A stretch of 64,000 bases of DNA from an uncultured Bacteroidota bacterium (GTDB lineage: Bacteria; Bacteroidota; Bacteroidia; Chitinophagales; Chitinophagaceae), in assembly GCA_937928385.1 (NCBI GenBank), contig CALEZD010000042.1:1-64000 (forward strand), read 5' to 3'. The notes below the pieces were generated by a model. The model had not been told where the DNA came from. It was given only the letters and a program-made list of their open reading frames with translations, and did no database searches. Below, piece by piece: positions 38,001-45,317 of the stretch. The position numbers and the translations under genes are program-made. How positions within the stretch are numbered: the first letter of the stretch is position 1; each line of letters starts with the position of its first letter.

Positions 38001-38843
38001 TTACGTCAGGTCCAGGAACCTCTCCAGGATATTGTTACCTTCTATCATGTTCAGTGGCTCGTCAAATGCCTGTGTAGCTGCATCAGCATTTACCTGGTAC
38101 CCGTTTATACCCACCACGTCAATACCTAATTGTATCGTATTTCCCTCACCTGCATAAGCCCTTTGTGCTGCAGTATTGGTAGTGTCCGAGTTAGTTCCGG
38201 TTATCCATGGTTTTATGTCTTCTTTCAGCAGGTATTTGCGCAGGAAACGTGCAAACGTGGCTTGCCTTGCTTTTACTGAATGAATCTTCATCAGTGTGCC
38301 CAATGTTATTTTATCAGACAACACCTGGAATGTTTGCCCTTTGTACATACGTTCTCCTCCATCAGTAAGTACCTGCATCAGTATCAGGAAATCTTCTGTA
38401 TTAACCAGTGCATTGGCAAAAGGGCCGCCACCAAAACCTCTACCGCCACTCAGGTCTATTTTATCATCTGTTATGTTTGATGGAGCACCGCCCAGTTCTG
38501 TTATCAGTTGTTTCAACGCATCTATATGCGATTGCGTATTCGCTGCTATCTTTTCAAAATGAGTTTTGAACTCTGCAGGCAACAGGTCTTCCACCAGCAT
38601 GGCTTCCGCATACAGTTTACGGGATATATACTCCAGCTTCAGCAGGTAGTTCAGTATATTAACAAGGGTCTCTTTACTTTGTCCATAGCTTTTGTTGGCA
38701 AACAGGCTCGCCGCAGCAAATGGTACAGCAGCCATGGCCAGTTTTGCACCCAGCCCTTTCAGCATATCCCTTCTGTCCGCTGTCTTTCCCAACTTCTCAG
38801 AATTACCCGACGCTAATTCTTCTATTATATTATTAAAGTTCAT
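38001..38843 (-). CDS. Tat-exported ferritin-like domain protein
   Basis: A 280-residue protein with a twin-arginine-like signal (DRRDMLKGLGAKLAMAAVPF, cleavage near SYGQ) preceded by an N-terminal extension. The mature region is helical and matches the Ferritin_2-like fold (about 60-200: LLKLEYISRKLYAEAMLVED, FEKIAANTQSHIDALKQLI), with Glu/His placed for a possible diiron or haem site. Its upstream neighbour at 38855 is a second protein of the same type; the 11-base gap means one operon. Family members in Bacteroidota lie in the periplasm and are poorly characterised; a stress or metal role is only inferred. Export of a folded, metal-loaded protein would explain the Tat signal. Confidence 0.82.
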   Translation of the reverse strand: MNFNNIIEELASGNSEKLGKTADRRDMLKGLGAKLAMAAVPFAAASLFANKSYGQSKETLVNILNYLLKLEYISRKLYAEAMLVEDLLPAEFKTHFEKIAANTQSHIDALKQLITELGGAPSNITDDKIDLSGGRGFGGGPFANALVNTEDFLILMQVLTDGGERMYKGQTFQVLSDKITLGTLMKIHSVKARQATFARFLRKYLLKEDIKPWITGTNSDTTNTAAQRAYAGEGNTIQLGIDVVGINGYQVNADAATQAFDEPLNMIEGNNILERFLDLT

Positions 38844-38854
38844 TTCTATGTTTT

Positions 38855-39538
38855 TTACATGTTAGGTAAATTATTGCCTGAAACTTTAGTAGACAGGAAC
38901 CTGTTGATTGTAGTAATGGTATTGGATGGCAAAGAACCTTGCTCCAGGCCGGCTACATCTACCGGGCCAAAGAAGTTGCCCCAACTCCTCATATTGCCTA
39001 TAGTGGCAGCCTGCCTTGCCTCAACCGATGCTATTTTTGCGGCCAACGAAACATGCTCCCCTGCTACAAACAACCTGCCGGCTTCGTTCAGTGTAGCCAC
39101 TGCCAGGTTTTCTATCAGTTCAGCATTGTCCATTACACTGCTGCGTACCGCAAATTTCACATCGCTGAAATCAGTGGTTACTACCGTTCCGCGTCCTGCC
39201 AGGTAGTTTCTCAGCAACTCCCTGTGCGCTATTTCATGATCGAGCATTTCTTCAAAATATGCTTCCTCTTCGGCAGTCATACCCGTGTATTTATTTTTCA
39301 GCAACGCCTCATAAAAACCTGCCTCTACCTGCTGAATAACAAACATCAGGTTCAACAGGCCCTCATCGTTTGTCCCCAGGTCTGTTGCACCATCTACGGC
39401 CACAACTTTTTCCTCCTTTTTACAGGATGCAATCAACAGCCCGGCACCCGCAATGCCTGCATACCCCAAAAACTTTCTGCGGGATACTCCTGTGTTTATA
39501 GACACTTCCTCCTGCATAGTATTTTTTACTTCTTTCAT
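38855..39538 (-). CDS. Tat-type lipoprotein with ferritin-like domain
   Basis: A 227-residue protein with a Tat signal (SRRKFLGYAGIAGAGLLIAS) that runs into Cys (IASC), so it is probably a Tat-exported lipoprotein. The mature part (about 50-220) has ferritin-like helices with acidic residues: FVIQQVEAGFYEALLKNKYT and YFEEMLDHEIAHRELLRNYL (E and H in DHEIAHRE). It is the first gene of the two-gene operon with 38001. The upstream gap 39539-39768 holds several ATGAAA/TTTCAT dyads. Function unknown, likely a periplasmic metal or redox role. Confidence 0.82.
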   Translation of the reverse strand: MKEVKNTMQEEVSINTGVSRRKFLGYAGIAGAGLLIASCKKEEKVVAVDGATDLGTNDEGLLNLMFVIQQVEAGFYEALLKNKYTGMTAEEEAYFEEMLDHEIAHRELLRNYLAGRGTVVTTDFSDVKFAVRSSVMDNAELIENLAVATLNEAGRLFVAGEHVSLAAKIASVEARQAATIGNMRSWGNFFGPVDVAGLEQGSLPSNTITTINRFLSTKVSGNNLPNM

Positions 39539-39640
39539 AATTAGTTATAGATTAACTGTTTTGCTTTACCATGGGCGCAAATAATAGCGACAGGACGCAA
39601 ATTGTTCCCAATATACAAAAGCAGTAAGTAAATCTAATAT

Positions 39641-39677
39641 ATGAAATCTGCTTTTCATAGTATTTTCACTATGAAAA
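39641..39677. promoter_or_regulatory. Overlapping ATGAAA dyads upstream of ferritin-like operon
   Basis: ATGAAA-N6-TTTCAT (39641-39658) overlaps a perfect 10-base dyad TTTTCATAGT-N6-ACTATGAAAA (39652-39677). A further ATGAAA is at 39710-39715. The sites lie 103-140 bases upstream of the operon start in a 230-base gap otherwise lacking genes, and may be operator half-sites. Confidence 0.4.
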
Positions 39678-39768
39678 ATGTGGACAGCCTGTATTTTTTG
39701 TTTTACGATATGAAACCAGGCGTACAGATGATATCATCCTGAATATGAATACGATAGCTATGCAGCGG

Positions 39769-40011
39769 TTAATTATTGCAGTTGAGAAAAATAAACGGTG
39801 AATTCAATTTTTCATTTACGTACTGCTTCAGTTTCCTGGACGTGGGTTTGATTATTCTATATCGTTGCAGGTCTATGACTTCTACAGTATCCAGGTAATA
39901 GCGGTTCATGGTGATAAAACGAATATACCGTGATAAAAAAAGCGCGGAGCAATCATCACAGGCCAGTACCCCTGTATAACGCATCCATACTTTATTATTA
40001 TTGCCCCACAT
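39769..40011 (-). CDS. Hypothetical 80-residue protein, weakly NlpE-like
   Basis: An 80-residue frame starting ATGTGGGGC at 40011. The segment YTGVLACDDCSALFL (about residues 12-26) resembles the CxxC-containing entry of NlpE-type copper-lipoprotein domains (pattern YxGVLPCADC), but the rest does not extend the similarity and there is no signal peptide of its own. It begins 16 bases after the stop of the small lipoprotein gene at 40028-40174, so the two are likely co-transcribed. It may be a small novel protein or a truncated NlpE-like remnant. Confidence in coding is moderate. Confidence 0.5.
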   Translation of the reverse strand: MWGNNNKVWMRYTGVLACDDCSALFLSRYIRFITMNRYYLDTVEVIDLQRYRIIKPTSRKLKQYVNEKLNSPFIFLNCNN

Positions 40012-40027
40012 ACTACATACCCTTTAG

Positions 40028-40174
40028 TTAATGATATCGTTTAGGCTGTTTATATACTTTGTTGAGATTGCCGCCACACCCGCAACCCTTGCTGCTGGTA
40101 GCGCAACTTTCCAACGCCACACATGCCGCTATTATTAATAACAGGTAAATCGCCGTTTTGTTCTTTTTAATCAT
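40028..40174 (-). CDS. 48-residue lipoprotein with CGCGG motif
   Basis: A short frame, ATG at 40174 to TAA at 40028. The product has a charged N-terminus, a hydrophobic segment and a lipobox (KTAIYLLLIIAACVALESC, lipidated Cys24), then a short Cys/Gly-rich tail (SSKGCGCGGNLNKVYKQPKR). The CGCGG cluster could bind a metal ion, and similar tiny Cys-containing lipoproteins are common in Chitinophagaceae. It lies upstream of the 80-residue gene and divergent from the glycosyltransferase gene at about 40207. Function unknown. Confidence 0.6.
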   Translation of the reverse strand: MIKKNKTAIYLLLIIAACVALESCATSSKGCGCGGNLNKVYKQPKRYH

Positions 40175-40185
40175 ATCCTTCTGGC

Positions 40186-40193
40186 TACTTTTG
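40186..40193 (+). promoter_or_regulatory. Putative -7 box of the glycosyltransferase gene
   Basis: TACTTTTG matches TAnnTTTG, 13 bases before TTGAAG at 40207, implying a very short leader. Confidence 0.35.
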
Positions 40194-40226
40194 TAAAGTT
40201 AAGGATTTGAAGCCATCAAAAAACCG

Positions 40227-41288
40227 CTGAATATACTGGTAGCCCCGCTCGACTGGGGGTTGGGGCACACCACACGCTGCGTGCCTGTAATAGCGTATTT
40301 ACGGGCAAAAGGGCATAGAATATTGTTTGCGGGCAATCACCAGCAATGCGATTATATAAGCGGTACTTTCCCGGGTATAGAAACTATTTATCTCGAGGGG
40401 TATAATGTGCGGTATGCTGCATCAGGCTCTATGTTCATGCCCGCCATCCTACAGCAAATACCATCCCTGCTCCATACCATCCGCCGGGAAAATGCCTGGT
40501 TGAAAGAAACAATTGAACATTACAAGATAGACATGGTTATATCCGACAACCGTTATGGTCTTTATCACAAGAAGGTCCCTTCTGTTATTATTACCCACCA
40601 GCTCAATATCATTACCGGCTTCGGCAGTATAGCCGACGATATGCTGCGGCGGCTGCACTATCGTTTTCTCAATAGGTTCAATAATGTTTGGGTGGTTGAT
40701 ATGCCCGGCGCACCGGGACTGGCAGGGCAGTTATCCCATCCGAAACAATTGCCAGACAACACACAGTATATAGGTTTATTGTCGCAGGTAGAGATAAAAG
40801 AAACTACTGGTGAAAAATACCTGCTGGTACTGCTCTCTGGGCCGGAGCCGCAACGTACCCTGCTGGCTGATAAGCTATGGCAGCAGGTGTTATTATACAA
40901 TGGTAAAATAATCTTTGTAGAAGGCAGTGATGAAGTGGCTGCCAAACAAGATATACCACCGCATATTACTTATCACAAAAGGCTATCAGGTGATGCATTG
41001 GCAGCAGCTATATCCGGTGCGGACATGGTGATATGCCGCAGTGGCTATTCTACCCTTATGGACCTGGTGAAGTTGAACAAAAAAGCTATACTCATTCCAA
41101 CACCGGGGCAAACGGAACAGGAATACCTGGCAAAGCATTTGGCAGGCAAGGGTAATTTCACATATGTTGCACAACATAAAATAAACCTGCTGAACGACCT
41201 GGATAATACCAGCTATTCACCCTTTGCAATGTCGCAGGACAATTTTAAATTGTTTATTCAGGTGGTAGACGAATGGCTGAATAAGTAA
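40227..41288 (+). CDS. MurG/GT28-like glycosyltransferase, uncertain start
   Basis: A GT-B glycosyltransferase of the MurG/MGT-like group. The N-terminal strand NILVAPLDWGLGHTTR is typical, and the C-terminal lobe has ADMVICRSGYSTLMDLVKLN and LIPTPGQTEQEYLA, the nucleotide-sugar and acceptor loops. The first conventional start in frame is TTG at 40260, which would cut into the first strand. The frame is open to TAA at 40200. CTG at 40227 keeps NILVAPLDWGLGH; alternatively TTG at 40207 would give MKPSKKPLNILVAPLDWGLG if the A6 run at 40218-40223 had one more A, suggesting a sequencing indel or a real frameshift. A TACTTTTG box at 40186 fits the 40207 start. Substrate unknown. Confidence 0.75.
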   Translation: MNILVAPLDWGLGHTTRCVPVIAYLRAKGHRILFAGNHQQCDYISGTFPGIETIYLEGYNVRYAASGSMFMPAILQQIPSLLHTIRRENAWLKETIEHYKIDMVISDNRYGLYHKKVPSVIITHQLNIITGFGSIADDMLRRLHYRFLNRFNNVWVVDMPGAPGLAGQLSHPKQLPDNTQYIGLLSQVEIKETTGEKYLLVLLSGPEPQRTLLADKLWQQVLLYNGKIIFVEGSDEVAAKQDIPPHITYHKRLSGDALAAAISGADMVICRSGYSTLMDLVKLNKKAILIPTPGQTEQEYLAKHLAGKGNFTYVAQHKINLLNDLDNTSYSPFAMSQDNFKLFIQVVDEWLNK

Positions 41289-41314
41289 AAGAGGGGGCAA
41301 TCTTTATCCCCCTC
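41287..41314 (-). terminator. Intrinsic terminator of T9SS protein gene
   Basis: A GAGGGGG / CCCCCTC stem (41291-41297, 41308-41314) followed on the minus strand by TTTTACTT. It sits 32 bases downstream of the minus-strand gene ending at 41346 and overlaps the end of the convergent glycosyltransferase gene. Confidence 0.7.
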
Positions 41315-41345
41315 CTTATTTGCCATGTACCCAACCTTATGCTTA

Positions 41346-42188
41346 CTACTTGTGTATTATTGTTTCTACAAATACTGTATTATCTGCTTTAACACGCAAA
41401 AAATGTACTCCCCTGCTAAAACCGGTAATGTCTACAGTATGCATTGATACCCCTCCCTGTATTATTCCATGGTAAACTTCCTGCCCGGATATGTTGTATA
41501 TATGCATTTCGGCTTCTTTCTGTGCCTGCAATCTTTCAATGTTTAATATTCCTGTGGACGGATTTGGAAAAATACGGTAACCCGCACGCTCAGCAGTAAT
41601 ATGCTGCACTGATACAGCCGGAGATACATTGATGTTGCCGGAGCCTGTATTAGGTACATCATCATTCCAGTATTGGTTGCTCCCTACTCCGGCTATTACA
41701 TTAGCTTTCAACGTAGTGCTATTGTAAATGGCCGTACGCTTCATCCCCAATATATACTCTTTATTAGCTGCGTCAATTTTAATACTTATGTTGTTTGCAC
41801 CCAATTTTGTGTAATTCATTGCTGCAAAGCCTGCGGCATCGGTAATACCTATAACACCTGATGAGCCGGATGTTACCCATACTGTTATCACCCTGTTGTA
41901 TTTAAAACTGGTGTTGCTGCCAAACCATGCTGCGGTTGTACCACCGCCATTTACATCCATAATAATATTGATACCGTAATTGGCATTCAGAATACTGGTT
42001 ACCGTTACCTTGAACCAAATAGAATCAGAAGTATTATCATACCTATACTCAAGTTTGGTACCGTCAAGGTATGTAGGCCCGCTTGTTTTTCCGTCGCCGG
42101 ACGGGTCTGTTGCAAGAGTTCCCCATTGAGCAAATGCAGCGATTGTAAACGCTGTATAGATTGTCAGTAATAGTAAAAACTTTTTCAT
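41346..42188 (-). CDS. Type IX secretion substrate, surface protein
   Basis: A 280-residue secreted protein. It has a Sec signal (MKKFLLLLTIYTAFTIAAFA) and ends in a type A T9SS sorting domain (about residues 205-280: RIFPNPSTGILNIERLQAQK, MHIYNISGQEVYHG, SRGVHFLRVKADN). The middle (about 22-190) is Asn/Gly/Thr-rich beta protein without a recognised catalytic domain. It should cross the outer membrane by the gliding/Por system and be attached or released at the surface. Single gene with its own terminator; role unknown. Confidence 0.88.
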   Translation of the reverse strand: MKKFLLLLTIYTAFTIAAFAQWGTLATDPSGDGKTSGPTYLDGTKLEYRYDNTSDSIWFKVTVTSILNANYGINIIMDVNGGGTTAAWFGSNTSFKYNRVITVWVTSGSSGVIGITDAAGFAAMNYTKLGANNISIKIDAANKEYILGMKRTAIYNSTTLKANVIAGVGSNQYWNDDVPNTGSGNINVSPAVSVQHITAERAGYRIFPNPSTGILNIERLQAQKEAEMHIYNISGQEVYHGIIQGGVSMHTVDITGFSRGVHFLRVKADNTVFVETIIHK

Positions 42189-42331
42189 TTTGAACTTATT
42201 TTAATGATATAATATTTGGCGGACGTTATTGCCGCCTGTCAGAAAAATCAGGACTGGAGAATATAGGTAATGGTTGAAAAAATCATCTATACAAAATCTA
42301 TACAGAGAACTAAATAGATGATATAGAGCAT

Positions 42332-43945
42332 CTAATATTTAACTATTAAATCGTATATATTATCGTCTTTTCCCAAACCCAGTTTCTTTTTCAACCTGTA
42401 TTTGCTAATATCTACACTGCTTGGGGCAATATTCAGCAGCGAGGCAATCTGTTTGGATGAAAGATTCAGCCTGATGAAAGCGGCCAATCGCAGGTCGTTG
42501 GGTGTTAATTGGGTATAATCCTTTTTAAAATTATCAAAAAAAGAGTGGTGTACCTGTTCAAACCTTATTTTGAACTCTTCCCAATCTTCCTCTGTCCCCA
42601 TAGCAGAGTTAATAACATGTTTAACCTTTCTCAATTGTGCAACCTCTGCCTGTGTTATATTATGTAGTTCGTCATTTATTTTCTGCAGTAGTTGGTTTTT
42701 TTGTGCTGTAGTCAGTGTAAATGACAACAACTCCTTATTCAGTTCCTCATTTTTCAGCTCCTCATTTTTCAGCTGCAACTCAACCAATTCCTTCTGTTGT
42801 TGCTCAACTTCCAGTTGTTTGTTTTTGGCGTTGATGCGCAACTGCTGGCGATTGTACAATTGATAGGCTATCACACCTGTGAATACGGCAACCAGCACAG
42901 CGATAACCAGGTAGTACAGGTTTCGCTGGCTCGCGGCTTTGCTGACAGCCAGTTGTGTTTCTTTCTCTGCTATCTCTTTGTCTTTTTTTTCTGTTGCCAG
43001 TTGAGTTTTTACAGCAGCCAGTTCAAGGTTTGTTTCTTCATTTAACAGTGAGTCTGTCCATGTATGTTTCAGTTTAAGGTTCTCGAAAGCATGTTTGTAT
43101 TTTCCGATTTTTTCATAACCCATGTATTTCAGCCCATATGCTTCAGCTGTGAGTGTATGGATGTTTTTAGTTTTAGCTATTTGCAGCGCCGAGTCGGCGT
43201 AGCTAATAGCCGAGTGGTATTGCCCGGTATGCAACAATGCTTCAGACATGCTCATATAGCAATGCCCCAATACTTTTTGATTATTGAAAGCCCTGCACGC
43301 TGCAAGTGCTTGCCTTGCATATTTCATGGCGCTGTCAGGTTGGGCAAGCTTGGTATACAGAGAGCTGATATTACCCAAAGTTTGCCCTAACCATTCTGTA
43401 TTATTGTAATATTTTCGAAATCCATCAAACGCCCGAATGTAATATATGAGTGCGCTATCATACATCTCTTTGTCCTCGTAAATCCAGCCTATGTTGTTGA
43501 GGTAATGAACAGTACTTTTATCTTCACCAATTTTGTTATACAGCATTATAGCTTTTTTACTATAATCAAGTCCGAGGTTACGATCGCCCATATCTATATA
43601 TATTACCGCTATGTTGCCATATGCTCTGGCAATTTCATTTGAGTCGTTATACTTTTTGGCGGTGGCAACCATTTGCCGCATATATTCCAATCCTTTATTG
43701 AAATCACCTTTTACCCAGTAGGACATACCTGTAATATTACACCCACGCATTTTGGCCAGATAGATGCCTGTTTTTTCAGATAGTTTTATTATTTCTTTAC
43801 CAATGGCGATAGCACTATCGGGTTGAGACATCATATGCTCTTCGCCAAGTACTATAAGCTTATTAATTGCAGTTGTATCACTTACAGCAAAAGCAATATA
43901 TGCTGTAAGCAGGAAGATTATAACGGAGTAAAATATCTGTTTCAA
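42332..43945 (-). CDS. TPR sensor with C-terminal LuxR-type HTH
   Basis: A 537-residue protein with signal peptide (FYSVIIFLLTAYIAFAVS), an extracytoplasmic TPR array (about 40-320), a single membrane helix (YYLVIAVLVAVFTGVIAYQL, about 345-365), a coiled coil rich in Gln, Glu and Lys, and a cytoplasmic LuxR/GerE-type helix-turn-helix (TPNDLRLAAFIRLNLSSKQI to DISKYRLKKKLGL) at the end. This family is common in Bacteroidota and is thought to pass periplasmic TPR signals to a DNA-binding output. The architecture matches the cyclases at 50909-63092 except that the output is HTH instead of cyclase. Target genes are unknown. Confidence 0.85.
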   Translation of the reverse strand: MKQIFYSVIIFLLTAYIAFAVSDTTAINKLIVLGEEHMMSQPDSAIAIGKEIIKLSEKTGIYLAKMRGCNITGMSYWVKGDFNKGLEYMRQMVATAKKYNDSNEIARAYGNIAVIYIDMGDRNLGLDYSKKAIMLYNKIGEDKSTVHYLNNIGWIYEDKEMYDSALIYYIRAFDGFRKYYNNTEWLGQTLGNISSLYTKLAQPDSAMKYARQALAACRAFNNQKVLGHCYMSMSEALLHTGQYHSAISYADSALQIAKTKNIHTLTAEAYGLKYMGYEKIGKYKHAFENLKLKHTWTDSLLNEETNLELAAVKTQLATEKKDKEIAEKETQLAVSKAASQRNLYYLVIAVLVAVFTGVIAYQLYNRQQLRINAKNKQLEVEQQQKELVELQLKNEELKNEELNKELLSFTLTTAQKNQLLQKINDELHNITQAEVAQLRKVKHVINSAMGTEEDWEEFKIRFEQVHHSFFDNFKKDYTQLTPNDLRLAAFIRLNLSSKQIASLLNIAPSSVDISKYRLKKKLGLGKDDNIYDLIVKY

Positions 43946-44027
43946 AACACAACGTAAATGAATCTGTCATGTAATACTGGTTTTCGTGCTAAATGGTTGG
44001 GGTGCCGCCAAATTAAAACCGGCTCTG

Positions 44028-44035
44028 TACCTTTG
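44028..44035 (+). promoter_or_regulatory. Putative -7 box of EamA transporter gene
   Basis: TACCTTTG matches TAnnTTTG and lies 7 bases before GTG 44043, inside the longer frame from 43986, which supports the GTG start. Confidence 0.4.
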
Positions 44036-44042
44036 CGCTCCA

Positions 44043-44951
44043 GTGGACAACAAAACTAAAGCTCATCTTGCCCTGTTGGGCACCAATATATTATATGGTG
44101 CGGGCTATAGCATTGCCAAGTATATCATGCCACGGCTGATAGAACCACTGGGTTTTATCTTCATCCGTGCAGGTGCGGTGGCTTTGCTATTCTGGCTCAG
44201 CTACTTCCTGGGCAGCAATTACAGGGCCACTATCAGTAAAAAAGACTGGGGAGTGTTGGTATTGGGTGGTTTATTTGGGGTGGCTGTCAACCAGATGCTG
44301 TTTTTCCTGGGGCTGAACCTCACCATGCCTATACATGCATCATTGGTAATGATGAGTACCCCGCTGTTGATTACAGTTGCCGCCCTTATTATTCTTAGAG
44401 AAAGGATAGGGCGTAATAAGCTGATAGGGCTGCTGCTGGGTATAGCCGGTGCCGTGCTACTGATGAGTGCGGGCAGGGAACTGACCAATGCAGGCACCAA
44501 CACAGCCCTGGGCGACATATTAGTGTTTTTCAATGCCGCCAGTTATGCCATATACTTAGTCATCATCAAGCCATTGATGCAGCGCTACCGTCCGCTGATT
44601 GTCATCAGGTGGGTTTTCCTGTTTGGGTTTATGTTTGTACTCCCCTTTGGCTGGCAACAGTTTGCAGATATACAATGGCAGCAATTCACCCTGCCCGACT
44701 ATGCGGCTTTGGCTTTCACGGTAATAGGTACCACCTTCCTGGCATATTTGTGGAACATCTATGCACTCAGCCATTTGAGCGCATCTACCGCAGGGGCATA
44801 CATCTATCTGCAGCCATTTTTCGCAGGCATTATATCTGTTATATTTATGGGCGAAGCAGTTACCCTTGCTAAAATTTTTGCGGCTGTACTCATATTTGCC
44901 GGGGTGTATTTAGTTAACTTCGGCCAGAGAAAGAAAGAACTTAAACAGTAG
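44043..44951 (+). CDS. EamA/DMT family transporter
   Basis: A polytopic drug/metabolite transporter with two EamA repeats and about ten membrane helices, 302 residues from the GTG at 44043. The first helix is HLALLGTNILYGAGYSIAKY. The open frame extends to 43986, but that stretch overlaps a -7 box and is not hydrophobic, so the GTG is preferred. The second EamA repeat (about 150-295) ends with EAVTLAKIFAAVLIFAGVYL. Substrate unknown. It lies 3 bases upstream of the SUI1 gene and is likely co-transcribed with it and the transketolase half. Confidence 0.9.
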   Translation: MDNKTKAHLALLGTNILYGAGYSIAKYIMPRLIEPLGFIFIRAGAVALLFWLSYFLGSNYRATISKKDWGVLVLGGLFGVAVNQMLFFLGLNLTMPIHASLVMMSTPLLITVAALIILRERIGRNKLIGLLLGIAGAVLLMSAGRELTNAGTNTALGDILVFFNAASYAIYLVIIKPLMQRYRPLIVIRWVFLFGFMFVLPFGWQQFADIQWQQFTLPDYAALAFTVIGTTFLAYLWNIYALSHLSASTAGAYIYLQPFFAGIISVIFMGEAVTLAKIFAAVLIFAGVYLVNFGQRKKELKQ

Positions 44952-44954
44952 CCT

Positions 44955-45296
44955 ATGTCTAAGAAAAATAAAGGCCGTGCCGACGGACTGGTATATTCTA
45001 CCAACCAGGATTTTTATAACGACTTTGAAGAAGAGCAACAGGATACAAATACGCTCCCCAAAAACAAGCAGAAGCTGAGGGTAAAACTGGATAGCAAACA
45101 GCGGGCGGGCAAGCTGGTAACACTTGTAGAAGGCTTTGCCGGTGCAGATGATGACCTGAAGAGCCTGGGCAAGTATATAAAAACCAAATGCGGCACCGGC
45201 GGCAGTGTAAAGGACGGCCTGATAATCATACAGGGAGACTATAAAGAAAAAATTATAGGTTGGCTGCGCGACTGGGGTTACACATTAACCAAATGA
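44955..45296 (+). CDS. Translation initiation factor SUI1/YciH family protein
   Basis: A 113-residue protein with the SUI1/eIF1 fold at the C-terminus (about 38-113: KQRAGKLVTLVEGFAGADDD, KTKCGTGGSVKDGLIIIQGD, KIIGWLRDWGY). In bacteria YciH-type proteins are proposed to act like eIF1/IF3 in translation fidelity. The N-terminal 35 residues are a charged disordered tail. It starts 3 bases after the EamA stop and is followed by the transketolase half 21 bases later. Confident family assignment. Confidence 0.93.
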   Translation: MSKKNKGRADGLVYSTNQDFYNDFEEEQQDTNTLPKNKQKLRVKLDSKQRAGKLVTLVEGFAGADDDLKSLGKYIKTKCGTGGSVKDGLIIIQGDYKEKIIGWLRDWGYTLTK

Positions 45297-45301
45297 TAAG
45301 C

Positions 45302-45309
45302 TATTTTTG
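45302..45309 (+). promoter_or_regulatory. Putative -7 box of transketolase subunit gene
   Basis: TATTTTTG matches TAnnTTTG, 8 bases before the ATG at 45318, predicting almost no leader. Confidence 0.35.
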
Positions 45310-45317
45310 CACACATC

